This document shows positions 50,001-59,886 of a stretch of DNA of 64,000 bases, in pieces. The stretch's first letter is position 1; each line of letters opens with the position of its first letter. Below the pieces are notes generated by a model. It saw nothing but the letters and a program-made list of their open reading frames with translations. It made no database searches and was not told where the DNA came from. Both the position numbers and the translations under genes were made by a program. This DNA is from Fen-1298 sp963833465 (GTDB lineage Bacteria; Bacteroidota; Ignavibacteria; UBA10030): assembly GCA_963833465.1 (NCBI GenBank), contig CAWHXW010000004.1, forward strand, positions 62,001-126,000. Direction: 5' to 3'.

Positions 50001-51061
50001 AAGAGGACTTGTTTTTTACGAACAATAACACTATCGGATGGAATATAGGATTTATCGCCATTTGTTGTTGCCGTGACAGTCACCATCGGATTGGCCGGAG
50101 GATTCATGGTACTTCTAAGCGTCACACTCGCTAAGCCACCTTGCGTAGTCGTCGAGGAAACAACACTTCCAGCAGTTGCAATAAAACTGACCTGAGTTCC
50201 ATCTGCTACTGGATTTTTCCATCGATCGTTCACATACACAGTGATAGTGGACGTCAAGTTTGCATAGACCCTGCCTGCAATATTAAGAGGATTGCGTCCC
50301 ATCGAAACACCAGCACTGTCCGGCAAACCGCCTCCAACTGATAGAAAAATTGGGCTTGCTTTAACTGTATCTTTGCGAGTGGAATCGCTCACCTGAGCAA
50401 TGACTTGCAGTACACCCGGAGTTATTCCTGCTGAAACAGTAGTTGACACTTCACCTGTGAGAAGATTTGTCCTAGCAGATGTCGGACTAAGGGAAGTAAA
50501 TGAATCTGGCCTAGCAACTAATCTAAAATTGACGAGACAACTGTGAGTGCCTACGACAGGATTTCCTGCAGAGTCTTTTACTATGAAAGTGAGCATCGCT
50601 GTTTCATTTATCCCGGTTCCTTTTAATGCTATTGTCCCAGGAGACGGAGATTTTAAAACTATACTTGCAGCACGTCCTGAAATACCACTAACAATTGCAT
50701 TTGAATCTGTTACAGTCATATGAATATTAATGCCTGTTAGATTATCTCCCGGCTTTAAACTTACGCTTTGTGTATCAGATGCATATCCCGATGCTTTTGC
50801 AAATATAGATGTATTATAATTGCTTGTTAAATCCATGGTAAGTGTATAAGTACCATCTGTTTTCGATGTGTCAACTTTTGCGAGAGCTCCTATATCATAA
50901 ACGAGTGCAAGAGGAATAGGTTTGCTGCTGCCTTTATCAAGCACAGTTCCGCTTACGGTAGATGTTTTCGGTTGAGTTGGCTCAGTTGGATTTTGTTGAC
51001 AACCGGAATTCAACAATAAGTATATAGTTATAAATAAAAATACAAATGTACGCAATTTCAT
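38006..51061 (-). CDS. Giant Ig-like-repeat lipoprotein, interrupted by three +1 frameshifts
   Basis: The start at 51061 (MKLRTFVFLFITIYLL) has GGGGAG seven bases upstream. A lipobox (LLNSGC, Cys21) predicts a lipoprotein. Next comes a carboxypeptidase-regulatory-like domain (VSGTVLDKGSSKPIPLALVY), then about 12 super-repeats of some 345 residues, each with three beta-domains marked by LTFIVKDSxGNPV, YPGL...VQVGDVYGNPV and FSGSP...YKVEDANKNPL; these resemble Big/invasin-type domains. No sorting or barrel domain is seen at the C-terminus. Extra bases at 47720-47721, 43682-43683 and 41608-41609 split the frame. Removing them gives 4,350 residues exactly in frame; read as written, translation stops after 1,139 residues. 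It follows the secretin gene by about 50 bases. A surface adhesin or matrix role is inferred. Confidence 0.8.
40166..46319 (-). repeat. 2,074-bp tandem repeat array (2.97 near-identical copies)
   Basis: Units at 40166-42239, 42240-44313 and 44314-46319 (last one 67 bases short). I see no differences between copies except one base: the two lower-coordinate copies carry an extra G at 41608-41609 and 43682-43683, absent at 45756. The in-frame unit is 2,073 bp (691 codons), equal to two of the roughly 345-residue super-repeats. The flanking super-repeats of the same gene are clearly diverged, so the array was amplified or homogenised recently. Confidence 0.9.
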
Positions 51062-51113
51062 ACTGTACTCCCCAGGGAAGAATCCCTGTCCCAAATAACA
51101 AAAAATATTTTAT

Positions 51114-52457
51114 TTATTTTTCACTTCTGCGTTTAAGATCTTTTTCCATCTCTTGCTGCGAATCCTGAATTATATTTTTCACAGCAGATGGTTTAGCTAT
51201 TCGTTCTTCTAACGAAGGAATGATTTCTGCTTTAAGAAGAACAACTAATTCCCGCTTAGTAACTTGTTTTGAGTCATATCCAAATAGATAGCGCAATCCA
51301 AAAACCCACCAGGGCAAATCTTTCAAAAGAGGCACCCCTTCTCGAATAATTTCTTCGTCATTTGAGTACATTCCACCAATATATCCTTCTTCACCGTTGA
51401 GGAGCGTCAAAGAACCTGAGGCCATAGTTTTATTAATGACAGTTGTTGCAGTGCTAGCTGTGAAAGTACTTTTTTCAACATTATATTGTACATCAATAAA
51501 CTCCATATTTTTAACTTTATAGATTTTGGGTCTAACGGTCAAGATTGTTCCTGTCGGAAAGAATTTTTGCACTGTGTTTCCGGAAAAATCTTTTTCTAGT
51601 ATGGAAAAATCCTGCCCTACTTGAAAATAAGCACTTGAACCTGAACGCACAGTAATCTGAGGCCTTGCAATAACTTCGCCAAGTTGATCGCTTTCGAACA
51701 TGCTGATAGCTGCATTTATATCTACACCAATGTTACTCGGATTTATAGCTGCGGAAATGGATTGGTCAGACAGCCTGCTCGAAGTATTCGTTGTCGTTAC
51801 ACCAGACACAGTAGTGCTTGATGTAGTAGTTGCACCGAAAATATTTACTCCAAGATTCAAATTGGACCCGCGGAAAATTTGAAAATCCATTCCGGTTTGA
51901 GACATTTTTGTTTTATTTATGTCAAAGAAGACACTTGAGATTGTAATTTCACGAACCTTTGAAAAATATTCGCTTGAATCTACAACTACTGGTACAGGCG
52001 GAGGCGTTACTGCAGCAGCAGGAGTTGAAGCCGGTGTTTGAGACACATTAGATTGAATTTCTTTTTGTGTCGGCTCACTTGTTTTCTTGCCTATTTCCTC
52101 GAAGGAAATAATTTCCATATATTCCGGATAATCATTATACCACAACTGATTGCTCCGCAATATTAGTTCCAATGCATCCTTCCAATACATAGATTCGATG
52201 TTTATGCCAATTGTTTTATCTTTTCCTTGAGATGAAGATCGGTCTATTAATATCTTCCCGTCCAATTTTTTGCTCAACTCTCCGAGTGACTGTATTGCCT
52301 TAGTATAAGGAACATCAGCATTAAACGACACCAACTGATCTTGACTAACAATTTTCCCTTGCGCGGCACGGCGTACCGCCTGTTCCGTTTGTGATTGAGT
52401 CACTTTTGGAATGCTGATAACAAATAAAAGAATAAAAAGCAAAGAGCGTATCCTCAT
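51114..52457 (-). CDS. Secretin (PilQ/GspD family)
   Basis: A 447-residue outer-membrane secretin, shorter than most. Signal peptide (MRIRSLLFILLFVISIPKVTQ), an N-terminal STN/N0-type domain (FNADVPYTKAIQSLGELSKK), a Pro/Ala-rich linker (TPASTPAAAVTPPPVP), then the secretin core: LGEVIARPQITVRSGSSAYF, GTILTVRPKIY, GEEGYIGGMYS, REGVPLLKDLPWW and KRELVVLLKAEIIP. Only one N-type domain is evident. It forms the outer-membrane channel for the pilus or secretion system of this operon and is followed directly by the giant lipoprotein gene. Confidence 0.9.
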   Translation of the reverse strand: MRIRSLLFILLFVISIPKVTQSQTEQAVRRAAQGKIVSQDQLVSFNADVPYTKAIQSLGELSKKLDGKILIDRSSSQGKDKTIGINIESMYWKDALELILRSNQLWYNDYPEYMEIISFEEIGKKTSEPTQKEIQSNVSQTPASTPAAAVTPPPVPVVVDSSEYFSKVREITISSVFFDINKTKMSQTGMDFQIFRGSNLNLGVNIFGATTTSSTTVSGVTTTNTSSRLSDQSISAAINPSNIGVDINAAISMFESDQLGEVIARPQITVRSGSSAYFQVGQDFSILEKDFSGNTVQKFFPTGTILTVRPKIYKVKNMEFIDVQYNVEKSTFTASTATTVINKTMASGSLTLLNGEEGYIGGMYSNDEEIIREGVPLLKDLPWWVFGLRYLFGYDSKQVTKRELVVLLKAEIIPSLEERIAKPSAVKNIIQDSQQEMEKDLKRRSEK

Positions 52458-52471
52458 AGTTCCCTCGATTT

Positions 52472-53356
52472 CTATCGTTTATCAAACATTATTTTCTTTG
52501 TAAATTTTCGAACAATTCCGCCTTCATCCAACGTGAATTCGACTGCACTTTCCGCCGGATTCACACGTGTTACATTTCCGCGCCACACTTTATCACCATA
52601 GTGCAACACAATCAGAGCATTATTCGAAACAACAAATGCTTTTCCCGGTAAAACAGCTTTGACAACAATTAGATCTGCGTTAATTTCTCCTGGCGGTGCT
52701 TCTGAAGATAAAGTTTGTGTAATCATGCTATGGAACGGATCGTACGGAGACGGAATCATAGTCAAAGATTGGGCGGCTAACGATGTTCCAAGTTCAGGAA
52801 CATTACGGACAAAATAAGCATGAATTTCCATATCAAAAACAATCCATTTTGTAACATCTTTTGTATCTGGATCAATTGACTCTTTTTGTTCAAGCCTCAT
52901 TGAAGCAATTTTGTATAAACGTCGTCCATTTTCCAAAAAATACACAAACTTAAAAAGATTTTCGAACTGTGCTTCTCCTTGGTCTAACTTATATGAGTTA
53001 TATCCCCAGCTTGTTTTTTCATTCGTCCCGACAAATTTCCAATCGAACTTCAAAAATCCGGCTTCATCAATACCTTGACTTATGTAACCATAAGTTTGTG
53101 ATGAAAAATCGAATTGTGGAATTTCCTTACTGCGGGAATCATACCTTCGTTTGACATCTTGATATTGAACGGTCAGACGCTGAACATCATCTGTCAAACC
53201 TGGTAAATCTTCTAACTGTTTGTCTATTGCTTGTGTTTCTTTATTGATTTTTTTAATCTGACGTGGCTGCCAAAACCACCATACAGATAAACCTAATAAT
53301 ATTATTATAAGTTCTACGATACCAAGGGCAAGTGTATTTCTAAGTTTATAGGTCAC
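52472..53356 (-). CDS. PilO/GspM-like inner-membrane assembly protein
   Basis: A 294-residue protein with a short cytoplasmic N-terminus, one membrane segment (LGIVELIIILLGLSVWWFW, about residues 11-29), a coiled coil (INKETQAIDKQLEDLPGLTD), then a periplasmic ferredoxin-like region (KFDWKFVGTNE, FENLFKFVYFLENGRRLYKI) matching PilO. A C-terminal beta part (VLPGKAFVVSNNALIVLHYG) recalls PilP/GspC-like domains, so it may combine PilO with a PilP-type function. It fits by position between the pilM/N fusion and the secretin, with 15- and 14-base gaps. Confidence 0.78.
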   Translation of the reverse strand: MTYKLRNTLALGIVELIIILLGLSVWWFWQPRQIKKINKETQAIDKQLEDLPGLTDDVQRLTVQYQDVKRRYDSRSKEIPQFDFSSQTYGYISQGIDEAGFLKFDWKFVGTNEKTSWGYNSYKLDQGEAQFENLFKFVYFLENGRRLYKIASMRLEQKESIDPDTKDVTKWIVFDMEIHAYFVRNVPELGTSLAAQSLTMIPSPYDPFHSMITQTLSSEAPPGEINADLIVVKAVLPGKAFVVSNNALIVLHYGDKVWRGNVTRVNPAESAVEFTLDEGGIVRKFTKKIMFDKR

Positions 53357-53371
53357 GGTTTTCTCGTCCCA

Positions 53372-54976
53372 TTATTTAGCGCCGGTATAGTTGGGTTCGG
53401 GAATATCAAACTTGTCCACACGCTCAATCACAATATCAAATTCGTATAAAATCTTTTTTCGTACTGTGATGGTGCGTACTTCTTTTAATGTCGCCTTTTC
53501 GAAAATGCTTGCAATACGCGGAATGCGAGTACGGTAAATTGCTCTGCCGGAAATGATGATGTTTCTTGCATCTTTTTCATCCGGTCTCAAACTATATATC
53601 CACAAAGAATTAAGATCCTCTACACTGTTTGCCAGATAGTGCAATATACGACTCCAGCGATCGCTGCCCGGGGCAATAGAATCATAAATACTTGTTGCAT
53701 TACTATAGCGGTCTATATCAGAAGAAAGTGTCGCTCTGCGCTGCCGAAATATATCTAATTCGTTTAGCTTCTGTTGTTTCTGAAGAAGTTCTCCTTTAAG
53801 ATGATGTATCTCAGCTTGACGTTCATTAATCGATAAGATAAAAAAAGGAATCGTTAGACATACTAATAATGCCATCAATATTCCATGCCATGCTAATGCT
53901 AATGTCCGCTGTCCTTCTAAAATGAAATGTGGAATAAGGTTAATATCATAAAATCCGGGAAGTTTAGGTTGAAGCGAACGCCACGCTGTCATAATTGGGA
54001 TGATATATTCTGATACTGCTTCACCGATTGACCCTTCAAATTCGCCAAGATCTAGATTGGGTGCTTTCATATATTCCACAAGAGCGCTTGAAAATTGTGG
54101 AGCTAAAGTGTCTAGCAAATTCACTTTATGACTTTCGCCAGCGAGGAGTATTCTGTCGATCCGTGTCAGCGCAATATTATCTTGCTCAAGAAGAATACGG
54201 CTATAAATTGTGTTTTCAATGTTGGGAGATTCATATCCTTCACTAATGATAGGGGCAAAATGAAGATAATGTTCGCCTTGCATAAACACGAGACGGCTAA
54301 AATCATGTCCGACATAAACAAGTACTGAAACTTCTTCTTCCTGCGGTTCATATTGAGTACGTACTAATTCCATCAATACGGTATCCGCACTATCTATGAG
54401 TTTTATAAGGGGAACACGTCCGCCCATAAATGGTTTCACTTCGGAAAGAAGCTCATATACATGCAACCCATCTTCACGGATTAGCGATAACAATCCGCCG
54501 GACGAAGATGGAATTGTATCAATTGCGTCCAACGTCGGAGTGGAAGCGCGCATCATAGATAGCTCTTGAGAGAGTTTTTTCTTGAGTTTTTCTCCCTTCA
54601 AGCCAAAGTTGCCCTCAAATTCCTGATAAGTCACGGCGGGTTCTGATACAGCATAGGAAAATGTATATTTTCTTGGGGAACCGAGTTCATTTAACAACCC
54701 AAGCAGTACAGATGCATTTGTGTTTCCTTCGTCGGACTGGGATTCTAACACACTTGCCGTTGAGAATGAATCTCCTGCGGACATTTCGTTAAAGGCAGTG
54801 CTTTCTCCACCTTCCGGTGCTGCTTGTTTCTCTTCAAACTTGTGTACCAAAGCAACTGTTTTAAAATCTCGAAGCGTAACTCTGTTGCCTTTTGCAGATA
54901 GGCGTACAAATTTGAGTTCAAGTCCATCCACAAATATTGCAACTGCTGTTTTTCCGTCTCCTGCTTGAATGGGCAT
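53372..54976 (-). CDS. PilM-PilN fusion (GspL-like) assembly protein
   Basis: A 534-residue protein. Residues 1 to about 335 form an actin-like cytoplasmic domain of the PilM/GspL type (AVAIFVDGLELKFVRL, SVLVYVGHDFSRLVFMQG, IDRILLAGESHKV). Then YDINLIP (344-349 region) is the characteristic PilN N-terminus, followed by the membrane helix (359-382), a coiled coil and a ferredoxin-like periplasmic domain (LNSLWIYSLRPDEKDARN). In most pilus systems pilM and pilN are separate genes; the fused order mirrors GspL of type II secretion. A Ser/Glu-rich insert at residues 50-90 is unusual. Confidence 0.82.
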   Translation of the reverse strand: MPIQAGDGKTAVAIFVDGLELKFVRLSAKGNRVTLRDFKTVALVHKFEEKQAAPEGGESTAFNEMSAGDSFSTASVLESQSDEGNTNASVLLGLLNELGSPRKYTFSYAVSEPAVTYQEFEGNFGLKGEKLKKKLSQELSMMRASTPTLDAIDTIPSSSGGLLSLIREDGLHVYELLSEVKPFMGGRVPLIKLIDSADTVLMELVRTQYEPQEEEVSVLVYVGHDFSRLVFMQGEHYLHFAPIISEGYESPNIENTIYSRILLEQDNIALTRIDRILLAGESHKVNLLDTLAPQFSSALVEYMKAPNLDLGEFEGSIGEAVSEYIIPIMTAWRSLQPKLPGFYDINLIPHFILEGQRTLALAWHGILMALLVCLTIPFFILSINERQAEIHHLKGELLQKQQKLNELDIFRQRRATLSSDIDRYSNATSIYDSIAPGSDRWSRILHYLANSVEDLNSLWIYSLRPDEKDARNIIISGRAIYRTRIPRIASIFEKATLKEVRTITVRKKILYEFDIVIERVDKFDIPEPNYTGAK

Positions 54977-55062
54977 GAATTAGTATATCCTCTTTATTAT
55001 GATTTGTCCATTTGAAATTTACTTATCACTCTTCGCTTTGCAATAGAACGCCAATTAGATTA

Positions 55063-56368
55063 TCATTCTGTTGGCTGCAACTGTAGAAGCTGTTGAAGGC
55101 GCCGTTTATTGTTTGCATAATTCATTGCATTTTCGAGAGAAATTTTCTTTTGCATGTACAGTCGTTTAAGATCTTGTTCCATGGTTGTCATTCCAAGATC
55201 GGTTCCTTCAGAGATCATTTGGTAAATCTCGCTTGTATTATTGTTCTTGATTGCCGCGCGTACAGATGGAGTAACCAAGCATAATTTCCTTAGCAAGGAC
55301 TCGTCTGCCATCTAAACTTGGCACAAGTTTTTGCGAGATAACACATCGAAGTAGATCCGCCAATCGATTGCGTACGCGTTCTTGTTCAATCGGCGGTGTT
55401 TCGCCGATTATTCGGTCGATGCTTTCAACTGCTGCTGCTGTATGCAAAGTAGAAAAAACCTTATGGCCTGAATCCGTTATTTCTAACGCCGTCATTATTG
55501 TTTCAGAATCCCTCAGCTCTCCAATCATTATAATATCTGGATCTTGACGAAGTGCCTGCACTGCACCATCTTTAAATGAGAGAACATCTCGTCCTACCTC
55601 TCTATGTTGTACAATGCATTTATCCGACTTGTGAACATACTCTATTGGCGATGCAATTACAACAATATGCCCTTCCACACTATGATTGTTTGCATCAATG
55701 ATGGAATCCAGTGTCGAACTTTTCCCGGAACCTGTAATTCCTGTAATAATGCAAAGCCCTTCTTTAGTGTGAGCCAAGCTAAGTATTTTTGTGACACTAG
55801 GATGTAATTCCAATTCCTTATAAGCGCGAACAACATTGTTGATAGCACGCATATTTAACGCAAGCTGATCTAAATCAAAATACGCGTCTGCACGAAATCT
55901 CTTAAAATCAAGATTTTCTCCATATAGCATATGAGAAAAATCAAGATTTCTGTTTTCGAATAAAAAAGTCCTTTGGCGCTCGCCAACTACACTTTGAATA
56001 AGTATGTTAAGTTCGTCGTTAGAATATTTTCCAAGAGATGAATCTGCTTTTTTAGAACCGTAAACTCGATACCAAATATATCCCTGTGAACCATATCCTC
56101 CCATATCAATATCGGATGCATGCAAAGTAAACATACGAACGAGGAAATGATTGATCAAAGCTAAAAGCTTCATTTTAGTCGTTTCATCTGTGCGAGTCAT
56201 AACATCGCTAATCATCATTTGCCGCTCTAATCCAATGACAGATTTTGGAAGCTGAGCCGCCATTTCCTTTAAAATTCTTTTAGCATCAACAACAACTGGC
56301 GGCAAATCGGTCGGCATAGTTACAGCAGGTGTTTCTTTAGAAGAAGGTAATGTCGATTGGGGTGTCAT
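55063..56368 (-). CDS. pilT: PilT-like retraction ATPase, frameshifted near the C-terminus
   Basis: The first frame has an N-terminal PAS-like domain, Walker A GITGSGKSSTLDS, Asp box DIIMIGELRDSETIMTALE and the His box FSTLHTAAAVESIDRII, then drifts off at EIMLGYS. The other frame carries the expected PilT C-terminus VTPSVRAAIKNNNTSEIYQM and GMTTMEQDLKRLY. The extra base is in the CC at 55275-55276; removal gives EIMLVTPSV and 434 residues. PilT hydrolyses ATP to retract pili. Its N-terminal extension of about 60 residues is longer than in typical PilT. Placed between pilB (252-base gap) and pilM/N. Confidence 0.87.
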
Positions 56369-56620
56369 ATAGATAAGTATTATTACTCGATATGAAGCAT
56401 TTTATCAATATCTTTCATACAGATTTTCTACCCTTATAAGGTTAGATAATAAGAAACTCCGAGCGAAAAAGCAACAAATGTAAAGGAGTTTTTTAAATGA
56501 ATACACCTTCTCCTTGCAACGACTTAATATAAGCGAACTATAATCTTAATAACTTTGAAAATTCAGGTCTTTGGGACCTTTTATAATAATCTATTTAAAC
56601 TTTATTCTTGATTTTCAAAA

Positions 56621-58414
56621 TTAGTCTTCTTCAGAAGTAGTCGCTATAATTTCTTCAAGTGTCGTAGTTCCTTCTTTTATACGCTCCATACCAGATCGTC
56701 GTAATGTCCACATACCATCTTTTGTTGCTTGTTCTCGAATAGCATTTTCATCTACTTTCTCACCAGCATTAAGAATGATATCCTTGATAGCTTTTGTAAA
56801 ATAAAGTGCTTCATGTATAGCAGCACGTCCTTTATAGCCGCCATTGCATTTTTCACATCCAACAGCTTTATAGAATTTGTGCGTAGCAACATCTTCTTCC
56901 GTAAAACCAAATTTTAGCAAGTCACTTCTTTCACTATTTTCCATTGGCTGTTTGCATATCTTACATAATGTTCTGATCAGGCGTTGAGCAACAATCACAT
57001 TGATTGCATACGCAAGTAAAAATGGTTCAATACCCATTTTATAGAGACGTGCAATTGCGCTTGGTGCGTCATTAGTATGTAAAGTGGAAAATACTAAGTG
57101 GCCTGTATTTGCCATCTTCACTGCAGTTTCTGCAGTTATTTTATCGCGCATTTCACCGACAAGTACGATATCAGGATCGTGACGCAGTATACCTCGAATA
57201 GCTTCTTCGAATCCCATCTTAGGACCAATTTTTAGCTGACGTGCACCCTTGATAATATATTCAACCGGTTCTTCAATTGTCAGAACGTTTACCGTTGGAT
57301 CAATAACTTGATATAAAGCGGCAATCAACGTTGTCGACTTACCTGAACCTGTCGGACCAGTAAGGATAATTATACCTTGGGGTTTGTTAATAGCTTTATA
57401 GAAAAATCCACGTGCTGGTCCTTGCAAACCAAGCTTTTCAAGATCGGTGATAACTTTACGATCATCTAACACTCGGATTACTATACTCTCAAATTTGTGC
57501 TTAAATTCAGTAGTTACAATAGGCATAATTGAGACACGAAATCGCATTTGATGCCCGTCGATAACGCGTTGGATAAATCCATCTTGCGTCATTTCACGTT
57601 CAAATCTATCTACATTTTTTGTACGATCTTTGACAACAGCAAGCACTGCTTCTGGTAGTGTGTTTTCTTGAACATGCCAAACTCTCAGATTTCCATCAAT
57701 ACGAAATAAAAAGTTGGTTCGATTCCCCTCAGCAGCAACGATATGTACGTCACTCACATCTTTTCTGACTGCCTCAACCAAACATCCTTCAAATAAATTG
57801 ACCAAAGCGCTTTTACTAATCTCTGCTTCAAGAGCTTGCTCGTCAAGTTCGCCTTCATCTCCTTCGCCACTTTCGTCCACAGTGATTTTATTGTCTTCAA
57901 GAAGTTTGAGGAATTCGTTTTGTGCAGGTGCCACTTTATCCAAGAGCGATTGTAAGTCTTTCAAGCGTACATAACAGATTTCATATTTTTTCACATTAAA
58001 ACTGCGCGCTACAATTGGAAGATTTCGATCTGTCGGATCAGCAGCTATAATAATAAGTTTGTCCGGTTGGCGCTCGTCAAACTTAAATGGAAGCATCTTT
58101 GATTGGATCATCATTTCCCGCTGCTGATCCGTAAGCTGCTCAATGTATTTTTTCACGAAATTGATTCGAACATCATCAACTTTTTCATCATTGAGAAATA
58201 TTTCACGAAATGCATAGAGATTTGCTACTTCGCGAAATACTGCATCATGATCTGCGCCGAATTCCGTTACAAGAATCTGTCCCAGATTTTTTCGATTCTT
58301 CTTATTATCATCGGAATCTTTCATCTTGAGTGATTTCTCAAGCGTTTCAAAATCGATTATACCTTTTTTTAGTAGTGTATACCCAATTTTATCAGTTATA
58401 TCTATTTCAGGCAT
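56621..58414 (-). CDS. pilB: Type IV pilus/type II secretion extension ATPase
   Basis: A 597-residue GspE/PilB ATPase. The N-terminal MshEN/T2SSE_N region spans about residues 1-160, followed by the ATPase with SDVHIVAAEGN, Walker A GPTGSGKSTTLIA, Asp box DPDIVLVGEMRD, His box FSTLHTNDAPSAI and the zinc-binding CKICKQ ... CEKCNGGYKGR. The Cys4 cluster and length indicate an extension (PilB/GspE) rather than retraction ATPase. It lies 50 bases after pilC and works with PilC at the inner membrane. Confidence 0.94.
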   Translation of the reverse strand: MPEIDITDKIGYTLLKKGIIDFETLEKSLKMKDSDDNKKNRKNLGQILVTEFGADHDAVFREVANLYAFREIFLNDEKVDDVRINFVKKYIEQLTDQQREMMIQSKMLPFKFDERQPDKLIIIAADPTDRNLPIVARSFNVKKYEICYVRLKDLQSLLDKVAPAQNEFLKLLEDNKITVDESGEGDEGELDEQALEAEISKSALVNLFEGCLVEAVRKDVSDVHIVAAEGNRTNFLFRIDGNLRVWHVQENTLPEAVLAVVKDRTKNVDRFEREMTQDGFIQRVIDGHQMRFRVSIMPIVTTEFKHKFESIVIRVLDDRKVITDLEKLGLQGPARGFFYKAINKPQGIIILTGPTGSGKSTTLIAALYQVIDPTVNVLTIEEPVEYIIKGARQLKIGPKMGFEEAIRGILRHDPDIVLVGEMRDKITAETAVKMANTGHLVFSTLHTNDAPSAIARLYKMGIEPFLLAYAINVIVAQRLIRTLCKICKQPMENSERSDLLKFGFTEEDVATHKFYKAVGCEKCNGGYKGRAAIHEALYFTKAIKDIILNAGEKVDENAIREQATKDGMWTLRRSGMERIKEGTTTLEEIIATTSEED

Positions 58415-58464
58415 CGTTCTATTCCTTTTTGCTAAATAAACTTATCCGTATTTTCTATAGCGTT

Positions 58465-59835
58465 TCACGGAATTAGGAAATGTAAAGGCATAAACATATG
58501 AGGCTGTTCCGGTTTAACCAATGCCGTCTCTGAAGAAACGAGAGTTAACGCCGTCAGCACAATCATCATAATCATAGATACGGCTAATTGAATAACTTCA
58601 ATCGCATTTTTCATACGGTAGGATGTTTCTTTTTCATAGTACTCAGCTAATTGAAGTGCTGTCGTTTTCACAGTTCCTGTTTCAGCGCCTGAGGCAAATC
58701 TGGATATGGCTGTTTTAGTAAATACACCGGTCGCTTCGAATGCTTCTGTAAGACCTTTTCCACGTTCAAGCATCATCGGTATCGCGATTGTTTTGATTTG
58801 ATGTTCCATATATCTATTGCCGCATGCTTCAGCTGCCATGCGAATGATTTCAATATTTTCACCCGACCCGCTGTAAAGTGCATAGAAAACCCTGCAAAAT
58901 ATTTCAATTGCAGTTTTATGCAACATAGAACCTAATACCGGTATTCTAATTAAATATTTATCAGCTAAAAATTTTCCATTTTCCGTTCTCAAATAACGCA
59001 ATAAAACTATAAGGGGAACAGTAAATAAAATCGTTAGAACAATAGCATTTTCCATTAACCAGTCACTCATTTTCAATGTTGCTGCTGTCATAGGAGGAAG
59101 TTGGATATGAAACTTTACAAACATCTCAGCTGTTTTTGGAAAAATGTAAGCGACATAAAACAAGCATGCCAAGAATAATACGAATAGAGTTATCAATGGT
59201 GTAATTAGCGCACTTCTAAGGTTTCTTTTGAATTCCGCATTACGTTCCATAAATTTTGCGGCACTTTCATAAATTTCCGCCATGTTCCCGCTCTTTGACG
59301 CGAGACCGAGCATTTGCGCCGTAAATTTACCAAGCACGGTCGATTGTTTCATGAAAACTTTTTCGGCATCTTTCCCTTGTTTTAGTTCTCCATTAATTTC
59401 CTTAATAGCATCCCGCAATGCCGGATTGGGAATATCGTTGATTAGCAATTGCATAACTTCGTTAAACGGAAGTTTTTGTCTCATCAAATCCGTGCTTACC
59501 CTTACAAATGTGATAACATCAACCGCAGGTGCCGCATGCTGTTTGTTCCCAAATAATTTTCTTCTGACGTATAAGACAGTGAAACCCATTTTTTCCAGCG
59601 CTACTCGAACTTCATCGGAAGTGAATGCTTTCTGTTCACCATCAATCGGTTTATCTGTTCCTTTCCTTACCCGATAAATGAATGAAACACGTTCGTGAAT
59701 ACCTGTCACTTTGAATTTCTTGTCGCGCGAAAGTTCTGTTGCCTTTATTTTGGCAATACTTTTATTGTCAGCAGTAATTGAACCGGAAACTGTTTTTCCA
59801 GTAAGCGATACACCATCAATACGATATTCAGGCAT
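58465..59835 (-). CDS. pilC: Type IV pilus/type II secretion inner-membrane platform protein
   Basis: A 456-residue GspF/PilC protein with two T2SSF domains (FVRVSTDLMRQKLPFNEVMQ and IEIFCRVFYALYSGSGENIE) and three main membrane helices: around LFVLFLACLFYVAYIFP, ENAIVLTILFTVPLIVLLRY and AVSMIMMIVLTALTLV. An N-terminal extension of about 115 residues precedes the first domain. The conserved ASKSGNMAE and ASGAETGT turns are present. First gene of the operon, immediately behind a strong promoter. Confidence 0.93.
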   Translation of the reverse strand: MPEYRIDGVSLTGKTVSGSITADNKSIAKIKATELSRDKKFKVTGIHERVSFIYRVRKGTDKPIDGEQKAFTSDEVRVALEKMGFTVLYVRRKLFGNKQHAAPAVDVITFVRVSTDLMRQKLPFNEVMQLLINDIPNPALRDAIKEINGELKQGKDAEKVFMKQSTVLGKFTAQMLGLASKSGNMAEIYESAAKFMERNAEFKRNLRSALITPLITLFVLFLACLFYVAYIFPKTAEMFVKFHIQLPPMTAATLKMSDWLMENAIVLTILFTVPLIVLLRYLRTENGKFLADKYLIRIPVLGSMLHKTAIEIFCRVFYALYSGSGENIEIIRMAAEACGNRYMEHQIKTIAIPMMLERGKGLTEAFEATGVFTKTAISRFASGAETGTVKTTALQLAEYYEKETSYRMKNAIEVIQLAVSMIMMIVLTALTLVSSETALVKPEQPHMFMPLHFLIP

Positions 59836-59886
59836 ATGATATTCTTTTAATAAAGTGATTGTTAATTATCTGTTCATCTCTATACG

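Noticed and set aside
56369..56620. Riboswitch or extra gene in the 252-base gap between pilB and pilT
   Set aside because: There is a weak plus-strand hairpin (AAACTCC/GGAGTTT), but I can match no known riboswitch core or coding frame.
57714..57735. GGTTCGATTCC tRNA T-loop-like string
   Set aside because: It lies within pilB, whose reading frame and motifs are intact across it.
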